Notes: generated from the sequence alone by a model not told the origin. DNA of 64,000 nucleotides from Actinomadura sp. GC306 (GCF_004348665.1 NZ_SMKM01000002.1:1-64000), one strand, 5' to 3'; counted from the first letter of the stretch, positions 17,001 through 26,598 are shown. Made by a program: numbers and translations.

Positions 17001-18086
17001 TCACTGGGGAGGTCCCTCGGCGAGGCGGATCGTGGCGGACACGGCGGCGCCCTGGGCGGTCGTCCACTCCAGCTGGACGATGTCGCCCGGATGGTGGGCG
17101 AGCATCAGCGTCGTCAGGGTGGTGGGCGAGTCGACGCCCCGGCCGTCGAAGGTCACGATGGCGGCCCCGACGGGGATGCGCGCGGCCTCGGCGGGGGAGC
17201 CGGGGACGACCTCGGCGACGACGGCGCCCCGCGAGTTGCGGTTGGAGCGGACCTTGACGCCGAGCATGGCGGTCGGCCCGATGTGCACGGTGACGGACGC
17301 CTCGCCGCGCTGGATCTGCCGCGCGACGTCCAGGGCGCGGTCGGACGGGATCGCGTACCCGCGGTGGTTCTTGTTCTCGTCCGCGCCGCGCGAGGGCCCG
17401 GCGGAGGCGGCGGTGTTGATGCCGATCACCTTGCCGTCGGTGTTCAGCAGCGGCCCGCCCGAGTCGCCCGGCTTGATCGGCGCGTCGGTCTCGAGCAGGC
17501 CGCTGAGCTGCTCGGTGGTGCCGCTGCTGTCGTCGCGGGCGGTCACGGACTGCTCCAGGGCGGTGACCTCGCCGGTGACGACCCGGGGCTTGCCGCCCTC
17601 GCCGCCCGCGTTGCCGACGGCGGTGACCGGGTCGCCGACCCGCACGCCGGACGCGGACGCGAACGCGGCGGCCTTGAGCCGGGTCGCGCCCTCCAGCCGG
17701 ATCACCGCGATGTCGCCCGCGCGGTCGTAGCCGACGACCTGCGCGGTGTAGGTGCGGCGGTTGTCGGTGTCGGTGCCCTTGATCTTGGTGGCGCCCCTGA
17801 TCACGTGGTTGTTGGTGAGCACGAGCCCGGCGGCGGTGAGCACGACGCCCGTCCCGGCGGCGCGGGTGCCGCGCAGGTCCTGCTCGGTCTCGATGTTGAC
17901 GACGCCGGGGCGCCGGCCGCTGGGCTTGGCGTTCTTCTTCTGGGGCGACGCGGTGACCGGCGGGGGGACGTCCTCGGCGGTCCCGCCGCCGGCGATCCGG
18001 CAGCCGGGGACGACCAGGGCCAGCAGAGTCACCAGGAACAGCACCGTCACGGCCCGGGGGCCGCGACGCCGCGTGTCTTCGCTCAC
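17001..18086 (-). CDS. HtrA/DegP-like trypsin-type serine protease with PDZ domain
   Basis: 361 residues. GTG 18086 has GAGGGAGG five bases upstream and is preferred over ATG 18113. The N-terminus has a hydrophobic helix (VTVLFLVTLLALVVPGC). The PGC end could be a lipoprotein box, although Pro at -2 is unusual. The protease triad is His in TNNHVI, Asp in AGDIAVI and Ser in KPGDSGGPL. The last 90 residues form a PDZ domain (MLGVKVRS, VVAEVVPGSPAEAA). Such proteases cleave misfolded or specific proteins outside the membrane. The gene follows the phosphotriesterase-family gene on the same strand after about 100 bases. Confidence 0.92.
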   Translation of the reverse strand: MSEDTRRRGPRAVTVLFLVTLLALVVPGCRIAGGGTAEDVPPPVTASPQKKNAKPSGRRPGVVNIETEQDLRGTRAAGTGVVLTAAGLVLTNNHVIRGATKIKGTDTDNRRTYTAQVVGYDRAGDIAVIRLEGATRLKAAAFASASGVRVGDPVTAVGNAGGEGGKPRVVTGEVTALEQSVTARDDSSGTTEQLSGLLETDAPIKPGDSGGPLLNTDGKVIGINTAASAGPSRGADENKNHRGYAIPSDRALDVARQIQRGEASVTVHIGPTAMLGVKVRSNRNSRGAVVAEVVPGSPAEAARIPVGAAIVTFDGRGVDSPTTLTTLMLAHHPGDIVQLEWTTAQGAAVSATIRLAEGPPQ

Positions 18087-18190
18087 CGGCGCCTCCCTCG
18101 CAGTCCTCCCCATGATTTCCCGAATTGCGATGATTAGTCGCTTATGTAGGTTGATCGTGACCGGGTGGTCGCCGGGGGCGGCCGGACCGG

Positions 18191-19171
18191 TCAGCGGGTG
18201 AAGTAGCGCCGCGGGTTGCCGGCGAGCATCTGCTCGATCCGGTCGTCCCCGACGCCGGCCGCGCGCAGTGCGGGCAGCACGTCGTCGGTGACGTGCCCGT
18301 AGTGCCAGTTCGGCTGCATCGCGGGGACCGTCGCCGGGTCGGGGCCGAACCAGTCGATGAAGCAGCTCGCGTCGTGGCTGAGCACCATCCGGTCGGCGTA
18401 GCCGCGCTCGCACAGGGCCGCGATCGTGGCCACCCGGTTCTCGGTCGGGTTGATGATGTCGAGGCCGAAGCGGTCCATGCCGAGGATCGCGCCGGAGTCG
18501 GCGAGCTCCATCAGGTAGTCGAGGTCGTTGCTGTCGCCCGCGTGCCCGATCACGACCTTGGTGAGGTCCACGCCCTCCTTGCCGAGCAGGTCGACGACCG
18601 GCCGGCCGGCGTGCCGGGAGCTCTCGGTGTGCACGGTGACCGGCGCGCCCGTCTCGCGGTGGGCCCCGGCGACGGCCCGCAGCACCCGCTCGACCCCGGG
18701 GGTGAGGCCGGGGGCGTCCACGGCGCACTTGAGGAACGCCGCCTTGACGCCGGTGCCGCCGATGCCCTCGGTCAGGTCGCGGACGAAGTCGGCGATCATC
18801 GGGTCGGGGCCCACGTCCAGCATCGTGCCGGGGCCGCGGTGGTGGAACTGGAACGGCACGTCGTTGTAGGTGTAGATCCCCGTCGCCACGATGATGTTGA
18901 GCTCCGGCACCTGCTCGTTGATCCGCCGGATCCGCGGGATGTAGCGGCCGAGGCCCCACACGGTCGGGTCCGCGATCGTGGTGATGCCGCGGCCCGGCAG
19001 CTCGCGCAGCTTCGCCACCGCGTCGGCGACCTTCTCCTCCTCGTCCCACCAGTCGCCCGCGCCGTAGTTCTGCACGTTCTCGGCGCCGAGGACGAAGACG
19101 TGCTCGTGCATGAGCGTGCGTCCCAGGTCGCCGGTGTCGACGGGGCCGCGGACGGTCTCCACTGCGGGCAT
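18191..19171 (-). CDS. Phosphotriesterase-family metal hydrolase
   Basis: 326 residues from ATG 19171, with AGAGGAG just upstream. All ligands of the two-metal centre are present: HEH near the start (LMHEHVF), the Lys that is carbamylated in AAFLKCA, His in VTVHTES, His in VIGHAGD and Asp in LSHDASC. Members are lactonases, esterases or paraoxonase-like enzymes; the natural substrate cannot be read here. The gene is divergent from a TetR gene across the palindrome at 19203-19216, which points to substrate-induced control. Confidence 0.9.
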   Translation of the reverse strand: MPAVETVRGPVDTGDLGRTLMHEHVFVLGAENVQNYGAGDWWDEEEKVADAVAKLRELPGRGITTIADPTVWGLGRYIPRIRRINEQVPELNIIVATGIYTYNDVPFQFHHRGPGTMLDVGPDPMIADFVRDLTEGIGGTGVKAAFLKCAVDAPGLTPGVERVLRAVAGAHRETGAPVTVHTESSRHAGRPVVDLLGKEGVDLTKVVIGHAGDSNDLDYLMELADSGAILGMDRFGLDIINPTENRVATIAALCERGYADRMVLSHDASCFIDWFGPDPATVPAMQPNWHYGHVTDDVLPALRAAGVGDDRIEQMLAGNPRRYFTR

Positions 19172-19202
19172 GGGCTCTCCTCTGTACGGGCGCGCGGCGC
19201 AT

Positions 19203-19216
19203 ACCGACCGGTCGGT
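19203..19216. promoter_or_regulatory. TetR-type operator, 14-bp perfect palindrome
   Basis: ACCGACCGGTCGGT lies between the phosphotriesterase-family start (19171) and the TetR start (19280). Palindromes of this GACCGGTC type are common TetR sites and would block the leftward promoter. Confidence 0.7.
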
Positions 19217-19279
19217 TTTCTGGCAAGCTATGGCGTGGGACACATCGGAGTCAATGCCCCGCTGATGGGAGGTGCCCAG

Positions 19280-19918
19280 GTGAGGGACACCGCAGGGCCC
19301 GGGTCGGCGGACCCCCGGTCGGCGGCGCCCGTCCGGTCGAGCGCGGTCGAGCGGCGGATCCTGGCCGCCGCGCTCCGGCTGTTCGCCGAGCGCGGGTTCG
19401 ACGGGACGTCGGTGCAGAACATCGTGGCGGCCGCCGAGGTCACCAAGGGCGCCCTCTACCACTACTTCGACTCCAAGGACGATCTCCTCTACGAGATCTA
19501 CCACTCGCTGATCGCCCGGCAGCTCGCCGACCTCGGCGGCGTCCTGGCGCGCGGGCTGCCGCCCCGCGAGGCCGTCCGCGCCGTGCTGGCCGGGCTGATC
19601 CGCAGCACGGCGGAGCACATCGACGAGGCGAAGGTGTTCTCCCGCGAGATGCACCGGCTGGACGGCGTCCGGATGCGCTCGGTCCGCGCCGACCGCCGCC
19701 GCTACCACGTGACGTTCCGCGGCCTCGTCGAGAAGGGGCAGCGGGAGGGGGTGTTCAGCTCCGCCACGCCCGCCGAGACCGTCACGATCGTCGCGCTCGG
19801 CATGGTGAACCAGATGCCGTCCTGGTACCGGGCGGACGGCCCGAAACCGGCCGCGCGGCTCGCCGACGAGGTCGCGGAGTTCATCCTGGCCGCCCTCGAC
19901 GGCGGCTCAGCCCGCTGA
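19280..19918 (+). CDS. TetR family regulator
   Basis: 212 residues from GTG 19280, which has GGGAGG seven bases before it; the upstream ATG at 19265 lacks a site. The helix-turn-helix domain is clear: RILAAALRLFAERGFDGTSVQNIVAAAEVTKGALYHYFDSKDDLLYEI, close to the AcrR/FadR-like branch that often responds to acyl-CoA or lipophilic ligands. The C-terminal dimer and ligand domain has SREMHRLDGVRM. It probably represses the divergent phosphotriesterase-family gene through the palindrome at 19203. It overlaps the efflux gene tail to tail by 12 bases. Confidence 0.9.
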   Translation: MRDTAGPGSADPRSAAPVRSSAVERRILAAALRLFAERGFDGTSVQNIVAAAEVTKGALYHYFDSKDDLLYEIYHSLIARQLADLGGVLARGLPPREAVRAVLAGLIRSTAEHIDEAKVFSREMHRLDGVRMRSVRADRRRYHVTFRGLVEKGQREGVFSSATPAETVTIVALGMVNQMPSWYRADGPKPAARLADEVAEFILAALDGGSAR

Positions 19919-21205
19919 CGGCGGCGCCGCCCCGCTGCCGGGCCCTGCGCCGGGCCCTGTGCCGGGCGCGGCCTTCGTCTCGCGGTCGCGGGTGGTCGTC
20001 GCGGTGACGACGCACGCCAGCACCGCCAGCGCGGCGATCGACACGGCCATCGGGACGGCGGTGTCCGGCCCGGCGATCCCGGCGAGCGGCGCGGCGGCCC
20101 CGCCGAGCGTGAACTGGGTGACGCCGAGCAGCGCCGATGCGCTCCCGGCGACCCGGGACGCGCGGCCCGACGACAGCGCCAGCGCCGTCGCGTTCGGCAG
20201 GATGAGGCCCTGCCCGGAGGTGACGAGGAACAGCGCGGGGAGCACCCCGTACAGCCCGGCGCCGGTGAGGACGGCGAGGACCAGCCCCGCGCCGCCCGCC
20301 GTCAGCAGGCCGAGCCCGGTGGCCAGCAGCCGCCGCAGCCGCACCCGCCCGGCGAGCCGGCCGCCGATCTGCGAGGCGCCCACGATGCCGAGGGCGTTGA
20401 CGCCGAAGGCGATGCCGTAGGTCTGCGGCGACATCCCGTAGATGTCCTGGAGGACGAACGGGGACCCCGAGATGTAGGTGAACATCGCACCGAACGCGAG
20501 GCCGATCGTCAGCGCGTAGCCGGCGAACATCCGGTCGGTCGCCAGCTCCCGGAACGTGGCGGCGGTCGCGCGCAGCCCGCCGGTCGCGCGGCGCTCCGGC
20601 GGCAGCGTCTCCCTCAGCCCGAGCAGCGCGGCGAGGAACAGTGCCACCCCCGTCCCGGACAGGACGGCGAACAGGCCCGGCCACGGCAGGACGCGCAGCA
20701 GCTGCCCGCCGACCACGGGCGCGAGGATCGGGGCGAGCCCGGTGACCAGCATCAGCATCGAGAAGAACCGGGCGACGGCGACGCCCTGGTAGAGGTCCCG
20801 GACGATCGCCCGCGCGATCACGATCCCGGCGGCCCCGGCGGCGCCCTGCACCATCCGCATCGCGATCAGCGTCTCCACGGTGGGGGAGGCCGCGCACAGC
20901 AGCGAGGCGACGGCGTAGGCCGCCAGCCCGACCAGCAGCGGGCGGCGCCGCCCCAGCGAGTCGCTGAGCGGCCCCGCCACCGCCTGCCCCAGGGCGAGCC
21001 CGGCGACGCACGCGGTGAGCGTGAGCTGCGTCTGCATCGCGCCCGTCGACAGGTCGTCGGCGAGCGCGGGCAGCGCGGGCAGGTACAGGTCGATCGACAG
21101 CGGCCCGATGGCCGTCAGCGACCCGAGGACGATGATCAGCCAGAGCCGCCGGTCGGCCGCACCGCCGCGCGCCTCGCCGGTGGACGGGTCGGCCGTCTGC
21201 GTCAT
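19907..21205 (-). CDS. Bcr/CflA-type multidrug efflux transporter (MFS)
   Basis: 432 residues from ATG 21205. Twelve hydrophobic segments are visible. The N-terminal half has SIDLYLPALPAL and the loop motif GPLSDSLGRRRPLL of the drug:proton antiporter family. RMVQGAAGAAGIVIARAIVRDLY is the typical Bcr/CflA signature in helices 4-5. It should export small amphipathic molecules with proton uptake. The C-terminal tail is rich in Gly, Pro and Ala. The TetR gene runs into it from the other side. Whether that regulator also controls it is not shown. Confidence 0.92.
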   Translation of the reverse strand: MTQTADPSTGEARGGAADRRLWLIIVLGSLTAIGPLSIDLYLPALPALADDLSTGAMQTQLTLTACVAGLALGQAVAGPLSDSLGRRRPLLVGLAAYAVASLLCAASPTVETLIAMRMVQGAAGAAGIVIARAIVRDLYQGVAVARFFSMLMLVTGLAPILAPVVGGQLLRVLPWPGLFAVLSGTGVALFLAALLGLRETLPPERRATGGLRATAATFRELATDRMFAGYALTIGLAFGAMFTYISGSPFVLQDIYGMSPQTYGIAFGVNALGIVGASQIGGRLAGRVRLRRLLATGLGLLTAGGAGLVLAVLTGAGLYGVLPALFLVTSGQGLILPNATALALSSGRASRVAGSASALLGVTQFTLGGAAAPLAGIAGPDTAVPMAVSIAALAVLACVVTATTTRDRETKAAPGTGPGAGPGSGAAPPSAG

Positions 21206-21349
21206 GGTGGCCTTTCGGTCGGAAGGGAACCGCGGGGTCAACGGCTCCGAAACCCTTCAACACCGGATCATGGCCCTTAACCTTCCTCCTCATAAGAGTG
21301 CGTTCGGTCACATGGCAGGCGTCGCGGGACGCCGATGGCCGCCGGAGAG

Positions 21350-23086
21350 TCAGTAGGGGAAGCGTTCCGCGGCGGCGACGACCGCGCCGGTGACGGTCGC
21401 CACCGTGACGGCCGACACCCCCGCGAGGACGGCCCACCGCCCCGCCTGGTACCCGATCGGGACGCGGCTCGGGCCGCGGCCCCGCACCGGCCACGGGGCG
21501 CGCAGCGGGGCCGTCCCGGGAAGCTCCTGGGCGGCGTCGTCGGGCGGCCGGACGCCGTTCGCCGCGCCCGCGGGCGCCAGGCCGGTCACCCAGCCGAGCA
21601 GGTCGGCGACGTCCGCGGGCTCCGTCGCCAGGCCGGACGCGAAGTAGCGCACCTGCCCCGCGAGCTGGTCGAGGGTCCGGACGGTGTTGCCGAGCCCGAT
21701 GTCGCCGAGCCACTCGCGCAGCCCGGCCTCGTCGTGCGGCCCGGCGTCGCCGAGGCCCCGGCCGATCTCGGTCCGGGCGAGGAGGTCGGTCTTGGTGACG
21801 ACGACCGCGACCCGCTTCTGGTGCCCCTGGTCGGGACGGGACCGCAGCTCGTTCAGCACCCGCTGCAGCGTGTCGGCCGGGTCCTCCTCCGACGACGCGG
21901 CGGCCCGGTCGACGAACTCCCGCTCGTCCCCGGTCAGCGAGCCGCGCAGCTGGGGGAGGGCGAACGGGTCCACGACGAACAGCAGCGCCTCGCTGTGCTC
22001 CAGGTAGCGCAGCGACTCGACCTCCGTGGCGCCCGTGTAGTGCTCGCCGGCCGGGTCGAACAGGTAGAGGATCCGCCGCGCCCGGCCCGGGAGCTCCACG
22101 TCCACCATGGTCGCGAGCGGCAGTTCCGGCCCGGTCTTGGCGAGCCGCCCGCCGCGGCTGAACTCGCGGATCGCGCCCGCGTACGCCTGCGCGTGCCGCT
22201 GCTCCACGAACGCGAGCCGCCCGTGGACGGCGCGTGCCCGCGCGTGCAGGGCGCGGATCCCGAGGACCATGAACGTGGTCTTCCCGGCGGCCGGGCCGCC
22301 GACGAACGGCAGCGGCTCCACCCGCACCCGCCCGATCCGCTCGGGCAGCCGCCCGCCGCAGTGCGGGCAGTACGCGGCGAGCCGGAAGCGCCCGAGCGGG
22401 ACGGTCGTGGGCAGCCGCGCCCCGCACCGGCACACGTGCCGGAACGCCCCGCCCGACCCCGGGGTGAGGCGGGGGTGGCGCGCCCCGCACCCGGGGCACT
22501 CGTACTCGGGCAGGCCGATGCGCTCGTAGCAGAAGGGGTGCGGGCAGGTCTGCAGGATCCTGCCGTACATCATGAAGAGCCGCTCCAGCGCGGCCAGGGC
22601 GAGCGCGCACACGAGCCACACCGCGAGCCCCGCCGCGGCCACCAGCCCGTACAGGACGGTCAGCGCGAGCACGAACACGGCGGCGGGGACGGCGGCGGCC
22701 ACGATGCCCGCGCACAGCGCCAGCCACACGGGGAAGACGAAGAACCCCCAGAACCCGCCGAGCAGCAGCCGGGTCAGGCGGACCAGGACCGACCGGGCGG
22801 TCCGGTACACCTGCGGCACGACCGTGCGGCTGATCGTCCACCAGTCGCGCCACACCTGGCCGAGCAGGTAGTGCCGGTAGGCGATCTTCGGCTCGGGGAC
22901 CGGCGACGGCCCCTCCAGGGAGGACGGCGCGAGCGTCCGGCAGGCGTGCAGGTAGTACAGGCCCAGCGCGGCGGCCCCGGCGACGACGAGCGTCGCGGCG
23001 AACAGCACCGGGAACACGTACATGAACCCCAGCCACATCGCCGCGCCCCACACGGCGATCAGCAGCAGCACGAGAACGGGATGCAC
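21350..23086 (-). CDS. Membrane-bound TRAFAC GTPase of the DO-GTPase2 type with zinc ribbons
   Basis: 578 residues. Hydrophobic segments fill residues 4-47 and about 108-165. A Cys-rich zinc part follows with paired Cys at 181-186, 197-200, 219-221 and 240-243. The GTPase part has P-loop GGPAAGKT (263-270), the G3-like DPAGE and the G4 motif TKTD. A last hydrophobic helix is near 553-574. This layout matches the Double-GTPase 2 family predicted to work with GTPase-associated protein 1. It probably sits in the membrane with the GTPase in the cytosol. Last gene of the six-gene operon, three bases after the GAP1 gene. Confidence 0.85.
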   Translation of the reverse strand: MHPVLVLLLIAVWGAAMWLGFMYVFPVLFAATLVVAGAAALGLYYLHACRTLAPSSLEGPSPVPEPKIAYRHYLLGQVWRDWWTISRTVVPQVYRTARSVLVRLTRLLLGGFWGFFVFPVWLALCAGIVAAAVPAAVFVLALTVLYGLVAAAGLAVWLVCALALAALERLFMMYGRILQTCPHPFCYERIGLPEYECPGCGARHPRLTPGSGGAFRHVCRCGARLPTTVPLGRFRLAAYCPHCGGRLPERIGRVRVEPLPFVGGPAAGKTTFMVLGIRALHARARAVHGRLAFVEQRHAQAYAGAIREFSRGGRLAKTGPELPLATMVDVELPGRARRILYLFDPAGEHYTGATEVESLRYLEHSEALLFVVDPFALPQLRGSLTGDEREFVDRAAASSEEDPADTLQRVLNELRSRPDQGHQKRVAVVVTKTDLLARTEIGRGLGDAGPHDEAGLREWLGDIGLGNTVRTLDQLAGQVRYFASGLATEPADVADLLGWVTGLAPAGAANGVRPPDDAAQELPGTAPLRAPWPVRGRGPSRVPIGYQAGRWAVLAGVSAVTVATVTGAVVAAAERFPY

Positions 23087-23089
23087 GGC

Positions 23090-25327
23090 TCACCTCCCCC
23101 CGCGCGGGGAGTCGCCGCCGGCGAGGAGGTCGCGCAGCGCGGCCCGCAGCCGGGGGCTGCGCTCCAGCCGCACGTCGAGCTGCCGGCCCGCCAGCCACCG
23201 GCCCGCCGCCGCCCGCGCCCACGCCTCCAGCGCCGGGTCGGCGGCGCCGCGGGTCCGCATCCGCAGCACGACCTCGACCAGGTCGTTGCGCTGCTCGGCC
23301 TCGCCGCCGCGCAGCGGGGCGCGGCCCGAGCGGGCGCGGCCGGGCAGCTCCGCGGTCCACCGCTCGCCGAGCCGGGCGCGGACCGGCGCGGGCAGCGCGG
23401 CCAGCAGCTCCGCCCGGAACGCCGGCGGGCGGCGGGCCAGCCGCCGCGCCGCCCCGACGAACGCCTCGCCCGCGAGCTGCGGCGTCGTGCCGCCGGAACC
23501 GGCGATCTCCGCCAGCGCCCGCGCCGCCCGCGCCGCGCCGGCGGTGATCGCGGTTCCGTACGCCTGGACGAGGGCGGCGTCGCGGCCCGCGCGCCCGCCG
23601 GGCAGGACCTCCCGGACCCGCTCGGCCAGTCGCAGCACGGCCGGCTCCGCGAGCCCGTCGCCGCCGGGGAACGCCAGGCGGGTGAACGCGCGGGACGGCA
23701 GCCCGGCCAGCGGGGCGCGGGCGGCCATCGCGTCCCCGTGGGCGTCCAGCAGGGCGGCGCACTCACCGGCGGACGGCGGCACCCGCCAGACCTCCTCCAG
23801 CGCCGCGTCCACGTCGCCGGCCAGCCGGAGCAGCTCCCCGGTGACCTGGATCCGGCGCTCCGGATGCCGCCGCCCGACCGACGCCAGCACCGCGCCCGCG
23901 ACGGCGGGCACGGCGCGGAGCCGCTCGGGATGCTCCTGCAGCAGGTCGCAGTTGGCGGGCGTGAGCGCCGCCGCGCGCTCCCGCTCGCCGGCGTCGGCGA
24001 GCCCGGTGAGCACGCCGTCGAGGAGGGCGTCGCGCAGCCCGGCGGGGCAGCCGGCGAGCGCCGCGCCGAGACCGGCGTCGCCGAGCCGGGCGCACCGTGC
24101 CGCCGCCGCCGCGACCGCCGCCGGATCGAGTCGCACCCCTGCCCGCTCCGCCACGCCCGCTGCCGCCGCGACCTCGGGCAGGCCGGACGCCGCGGCCAGT
24201 GCCTCCGCCACCCGTTCGCCGACGCGGAGCGAGCACTGCCGGGCGACGTCGGCCGCGCCCGCCGCCAGCGCCCGCTCGTGCAGGGCGAGCGCGAGGTCCA
24301 GCCCCATCGACGGGACACCGGGGACGAGGTCGCGCCACACCCGTTCGGGGATCGCGGACCCCCGCCGCGACAGCAGCTCCGCCGCCGCGCCCTCCTCGGC
24401 GGCGGTGACGGTCGTGTCGCCCCGGCAGAGCGCCAGCAGCGCCGCGGCCCCCTCCTGCGCGGGGTCGTTCAGCGGCGCCAGCTCGCCGAGGGCGTCGAGG
24501 CCGGCGAAGTCGGGGCCGCGCCAGCAGCCGGCGACGGTCCGCGCGAAGCGGCTCGTCCCGCCGGCCGGGGCGCCCTCGCGCAGGTCGAAGACGTGGGCGT
24601 GCGAGGCGCGGTGCCGGGCGGCGGCCCACACCGCGGGCGTGGTGCCGACGAGGCGCTGCGCGGCGCCGTCCGGGTCGGCTGTGTAGGTGACGAACGACAG
24701 CCGCGCCGCCGCCGCGACCGGCAGCGAGTACGACACGACCGCGATCCAGCGGGCGATCAGCTCGACGTCGTCGGCGACGAGGACGACCCGCCCGTGGCCC
24801 TGCCCGAGGACGCCCGCGACGGCGTCCACCAGGTGCGCGAGCAGCGCGTAGGGGTCGCCCTTCGCGGCCCCGGGGAGCCACCCGGCGAGCGACTCCGGGT
24901 CGAGCGCCGCGCCCGGGGCCAGCTCGTCCAGGGGCTCCAGGGCCGCCGTCCCCGGGTCCGGGACGTGCGCCCAGTGCGGTGCGGACCACAGCTCGGCGGG
25001 GCGCAGGCCCTCCAGCTCGTCCGGTTCGGCGACGACCGCGTGCGCGAAGAAGTTGCCGTAGCGGCCCGAGTAGTCGCGGCCGAGGTAGCGGCACCGCAGC
25101 AGCAGCGGGCGCCCGTCCACCCGGTCGTACAGCAGCGAGACGGGGAACAGCGCGAGCTCCGCGTCGCCGGGCGACGGCGGCGCGTCGGGCGGCGGCCGGT
25201 ACGACAGGTACGGGGTCACGCCCGCCCGGACCCCGTCGGGCAGGCCCGGCGTCTCGGCGACGAACTGGAACCCGGCCCGGCCGGTCGGCCCGCTCCGGGC
25301 GGAGGTGTAGTGCAGCTGCCACGCCAC
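23090..25327 (-). CDS. GTPase-associated protein 1 (GAP1)
   Basis: 745 residues. GTG 25327 has GGAGGGG seven bases upstream and begins AWQLHYTSARSGPTGRAGFQ, the typical start of the GAP1 N-terminal domain (type 2). Motifs YLSYRPPPDAP and CRYLGRDYSGRYGNFFAHA follow. Residues from about 330 on are Ala/Leu/Arg-rich helices like the GAP1 middle and C-terminal parts. No enzyme motif is seen. In published computational work GAP1 proteins accompany double GTPases and are thought to be scaffold or effector partners. The gene lies between two GTPase genes with gaps of two and three bases, so the proteins probably form one complex. Confidence 0.8.
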   Translation of the reverse strand: MAWQLHYTSARSGPTGRAGFQFVAETPGLPDGVRAGVTPYLSYRPPPDAPPSPGDAELALFPVSLLYDRVDGRPLLLRCRYLGRDYSGRYGNFFAHAVVAEPDELEGLRPAELWSAPHWAHVPDPGTAALEPLDELAPGAALDPESLAGWLPGAAKGDPYALLAHLVDAVAGVLGQGHGRVVLVADDVELIARWIAVVSYSLPVAAAARLSFVTYTADPDGAAQRLVGTTPAVWAAARHRASHAHVFDLREGAPAGGTSRFARTVAGCWRGPDFAGLDALGELAPLNDPAQEGAAALLALCRGDTTVTAAEEGAAAELLSRRGSAIPERVWRDLVPGVPSMGLDLALALHERALAAGAADVARQCSLRVGERVAEALAAASGLPEVAAAAGVAERAGVRLDPAAVAAAAARCARLGDAGLGAALAGCPAGLRDALLDGVLTGLADAGERERAAALTPANCDLLQEHPERLRAVPAVAGAVLASVGRRHPERRIQVTGELLRLAGDVDAALEEVWRVPPSAGECAALLDAHGDAMAARAPLAGLPSRAFTRLAFPGGDGLAEPAVLRLAERVREVLPGGRAGRDAALVQAYGTAITAGAARAARALAEIAGSGGTTPQLAGEAFVGAARRLARRPPAFRAELLAALPAPVRARLGERWTAELPGRARSGRAPLRGGEAEQRNDLVEVVLRMRTRGAADPALEAWARAAAGRWLAGRQLDVRLERSPRLRAALRDLLAGGDSPRGGR

Positions 25328-25329
25328 GG

Positions 25330-26598
25330 CTACGCCCCTCCGGGACGGACGCCGTCGAGCATCCCGAACCGGTGCAGCAGCCAGAGCAGCGGGTCCTCGG
25401 CCCGGTACGGCCGGACGCCGCCCGCGCCGACCCGCCCGCCCTCCGGCGCCGCGCCGAGCGCCGACAGGCCGAACAGCGCGTGGTCGGCGAACTGCTGCCC
25501 GAGGTAGGTGTCGAGCTGGCCCGCCCGCCACTCGTGCAGCAGCGCCCGGACCTGCTCGTCCACCGCGTCCCGGTCGTCGAGGTCCAGCACGCCCTGGCCG
25601 GACCGGGACCGGTGCAGCGCCGACTGCTCCAGCAGCCCCGGCCGCAGCACGTCGATCTTGGTGAGGGCGACCGCGACCGGCACGGGCAGCGGCCGGCCGG
25701 GGCGGGTGCCGTGCCGCTGCCGGAGCGTCTCGGTGACGCGGGCGATGACGTTCAGCGGCTCGCCGTCCGGGTCGGCCGCGGGCGGCCCGGCGGGCGTCCC
25801 GGGGACGCCGTCGCGCACCCCGGAGCGGGCGCCGGGCAGCTCCAGCGGGTCGACGAGGAAGATGATCGCGTCGGCCGCCTCCAGGTACCGCAGGTGCAGG
25901 TCGGTGGCCTCGCGGCTGCGCAGGTCCTCGCCGGCGGTGTCGAACAGCACGAGCGCGAGCGAGTCGTTGCGCGGGCGGGACAGGCGCCCCTTCCGCGTCC
26001 GGGTGAGCAGGTACACCAGCGGCTCGCGGGGGCCGGTCGCGGCGCTCGCCGTCGTCGGCAGCAGCCGCCGCTCCTCCAGCAGCGGGCGGGCGAAGTCGCG
26101 CTTGTACCGCTCGATCGTCCGGTCGTCGCACGCCACCAGCGACGCGTCCAGCTCCGTCCCGACCCGGTTCATCAGCTCGTGCAGCAGCACGGCGATGTAG
26201 GTGCTCTTGCCGGCGTTCTTCGCCCCGACGAGCGCGACGATCCGGCCGGGGGAGTCGCAGTACGCGGACGGGAGCGGGTTGTGGCACTCGGGGCAGGCGC
26301 GGTTGCCGGTCGGGAGCCCGCAGTCCGGGCAGTCCGCGCGGCCCGCCCGTCCCGGCGCGGCGAACACCGGCGGCAGCGACGCGCCCGCCGTCGACCCGGT
26401 GTAGGCGGCGAGCTCCTCGTCCAGGACGGGCGCGCAGCCCCGCCGCCGCCCCGACTGCCCTCGGCAGCGGAACAGGATCCGCTGCGGCGCGACCGACGCG
26501 AAGCAGTACGGGCACGTGACGCCCTTGCGGGACGCGCGCGGCCGGGCCGGGCGCTGCAGCGCCCCCGCGCCGGCGATGCGGGCGAGCGGCCCGGTCAC
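25330..26598 (-). CDS. TRAFAC GTPase of the DO-GTPase1 type with zinc ribbons
   Basis: 422 residues. The GTG start at 26598 overlaps the stop of the upstream gene by four bases (GTGA), which suggests coupled translation. Zinc-ribbon Cys pairs are at 29/32 and 90/93 with 102/105. The GTPase has P-loop GAKNAGKS (125-132), DTAGE as G3 and TKID as G4. No membrane helix is present, unlike its partner at 21350. It probably acts as a soluble regulatory switch of the cassette. The Cys-rich start may bind a nucleic acid or a protein partner; this is inference. Confidence 0.85.
   Translation of the reverse strand: MTGPLARIAGAGALQRPARPRASRKGVTCPYCFASVAPQRILFRCRGQSGRRRGCAPVLDEELAAYTGSTAGASLPPVFAAPGRAGRADCPDCGLPTGNRACPECHNPLPSAYCDSPGRIVALVGAKNAGKSTYIAVLLHELMNRVGTELDASLVACDDRTIERYKRDFARPLLEERRLLPTTASAATGPREPLVYLLTRTRKGRLSRPRNDSLALVLFDTAGEDLRSREATDLHLRYLEAADAIIFLVDPLELPGARSGVRDGVPGTPAGPPAADPDGEPLNVIARVTETLRQRHGTRPGRPLPVPVAVALTKIDVLRPGLLEQSALHRSRSGQGVLDLDDRDAVDEQVRALLHEWRAGQLDTYLGQQFADHALFGLSALGAAPEGGRVGAGGVRPYRAEDPLLWLLHRFGMLDGVRPGGA

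Noticed and set aside
21335-25507. A 1390-codon plus-strand frame over the GTPase/GAP1 genes
   Set aside because: Same GC shadow; the minus-strand genes have P-loops, ribosome sites and operon spacing.
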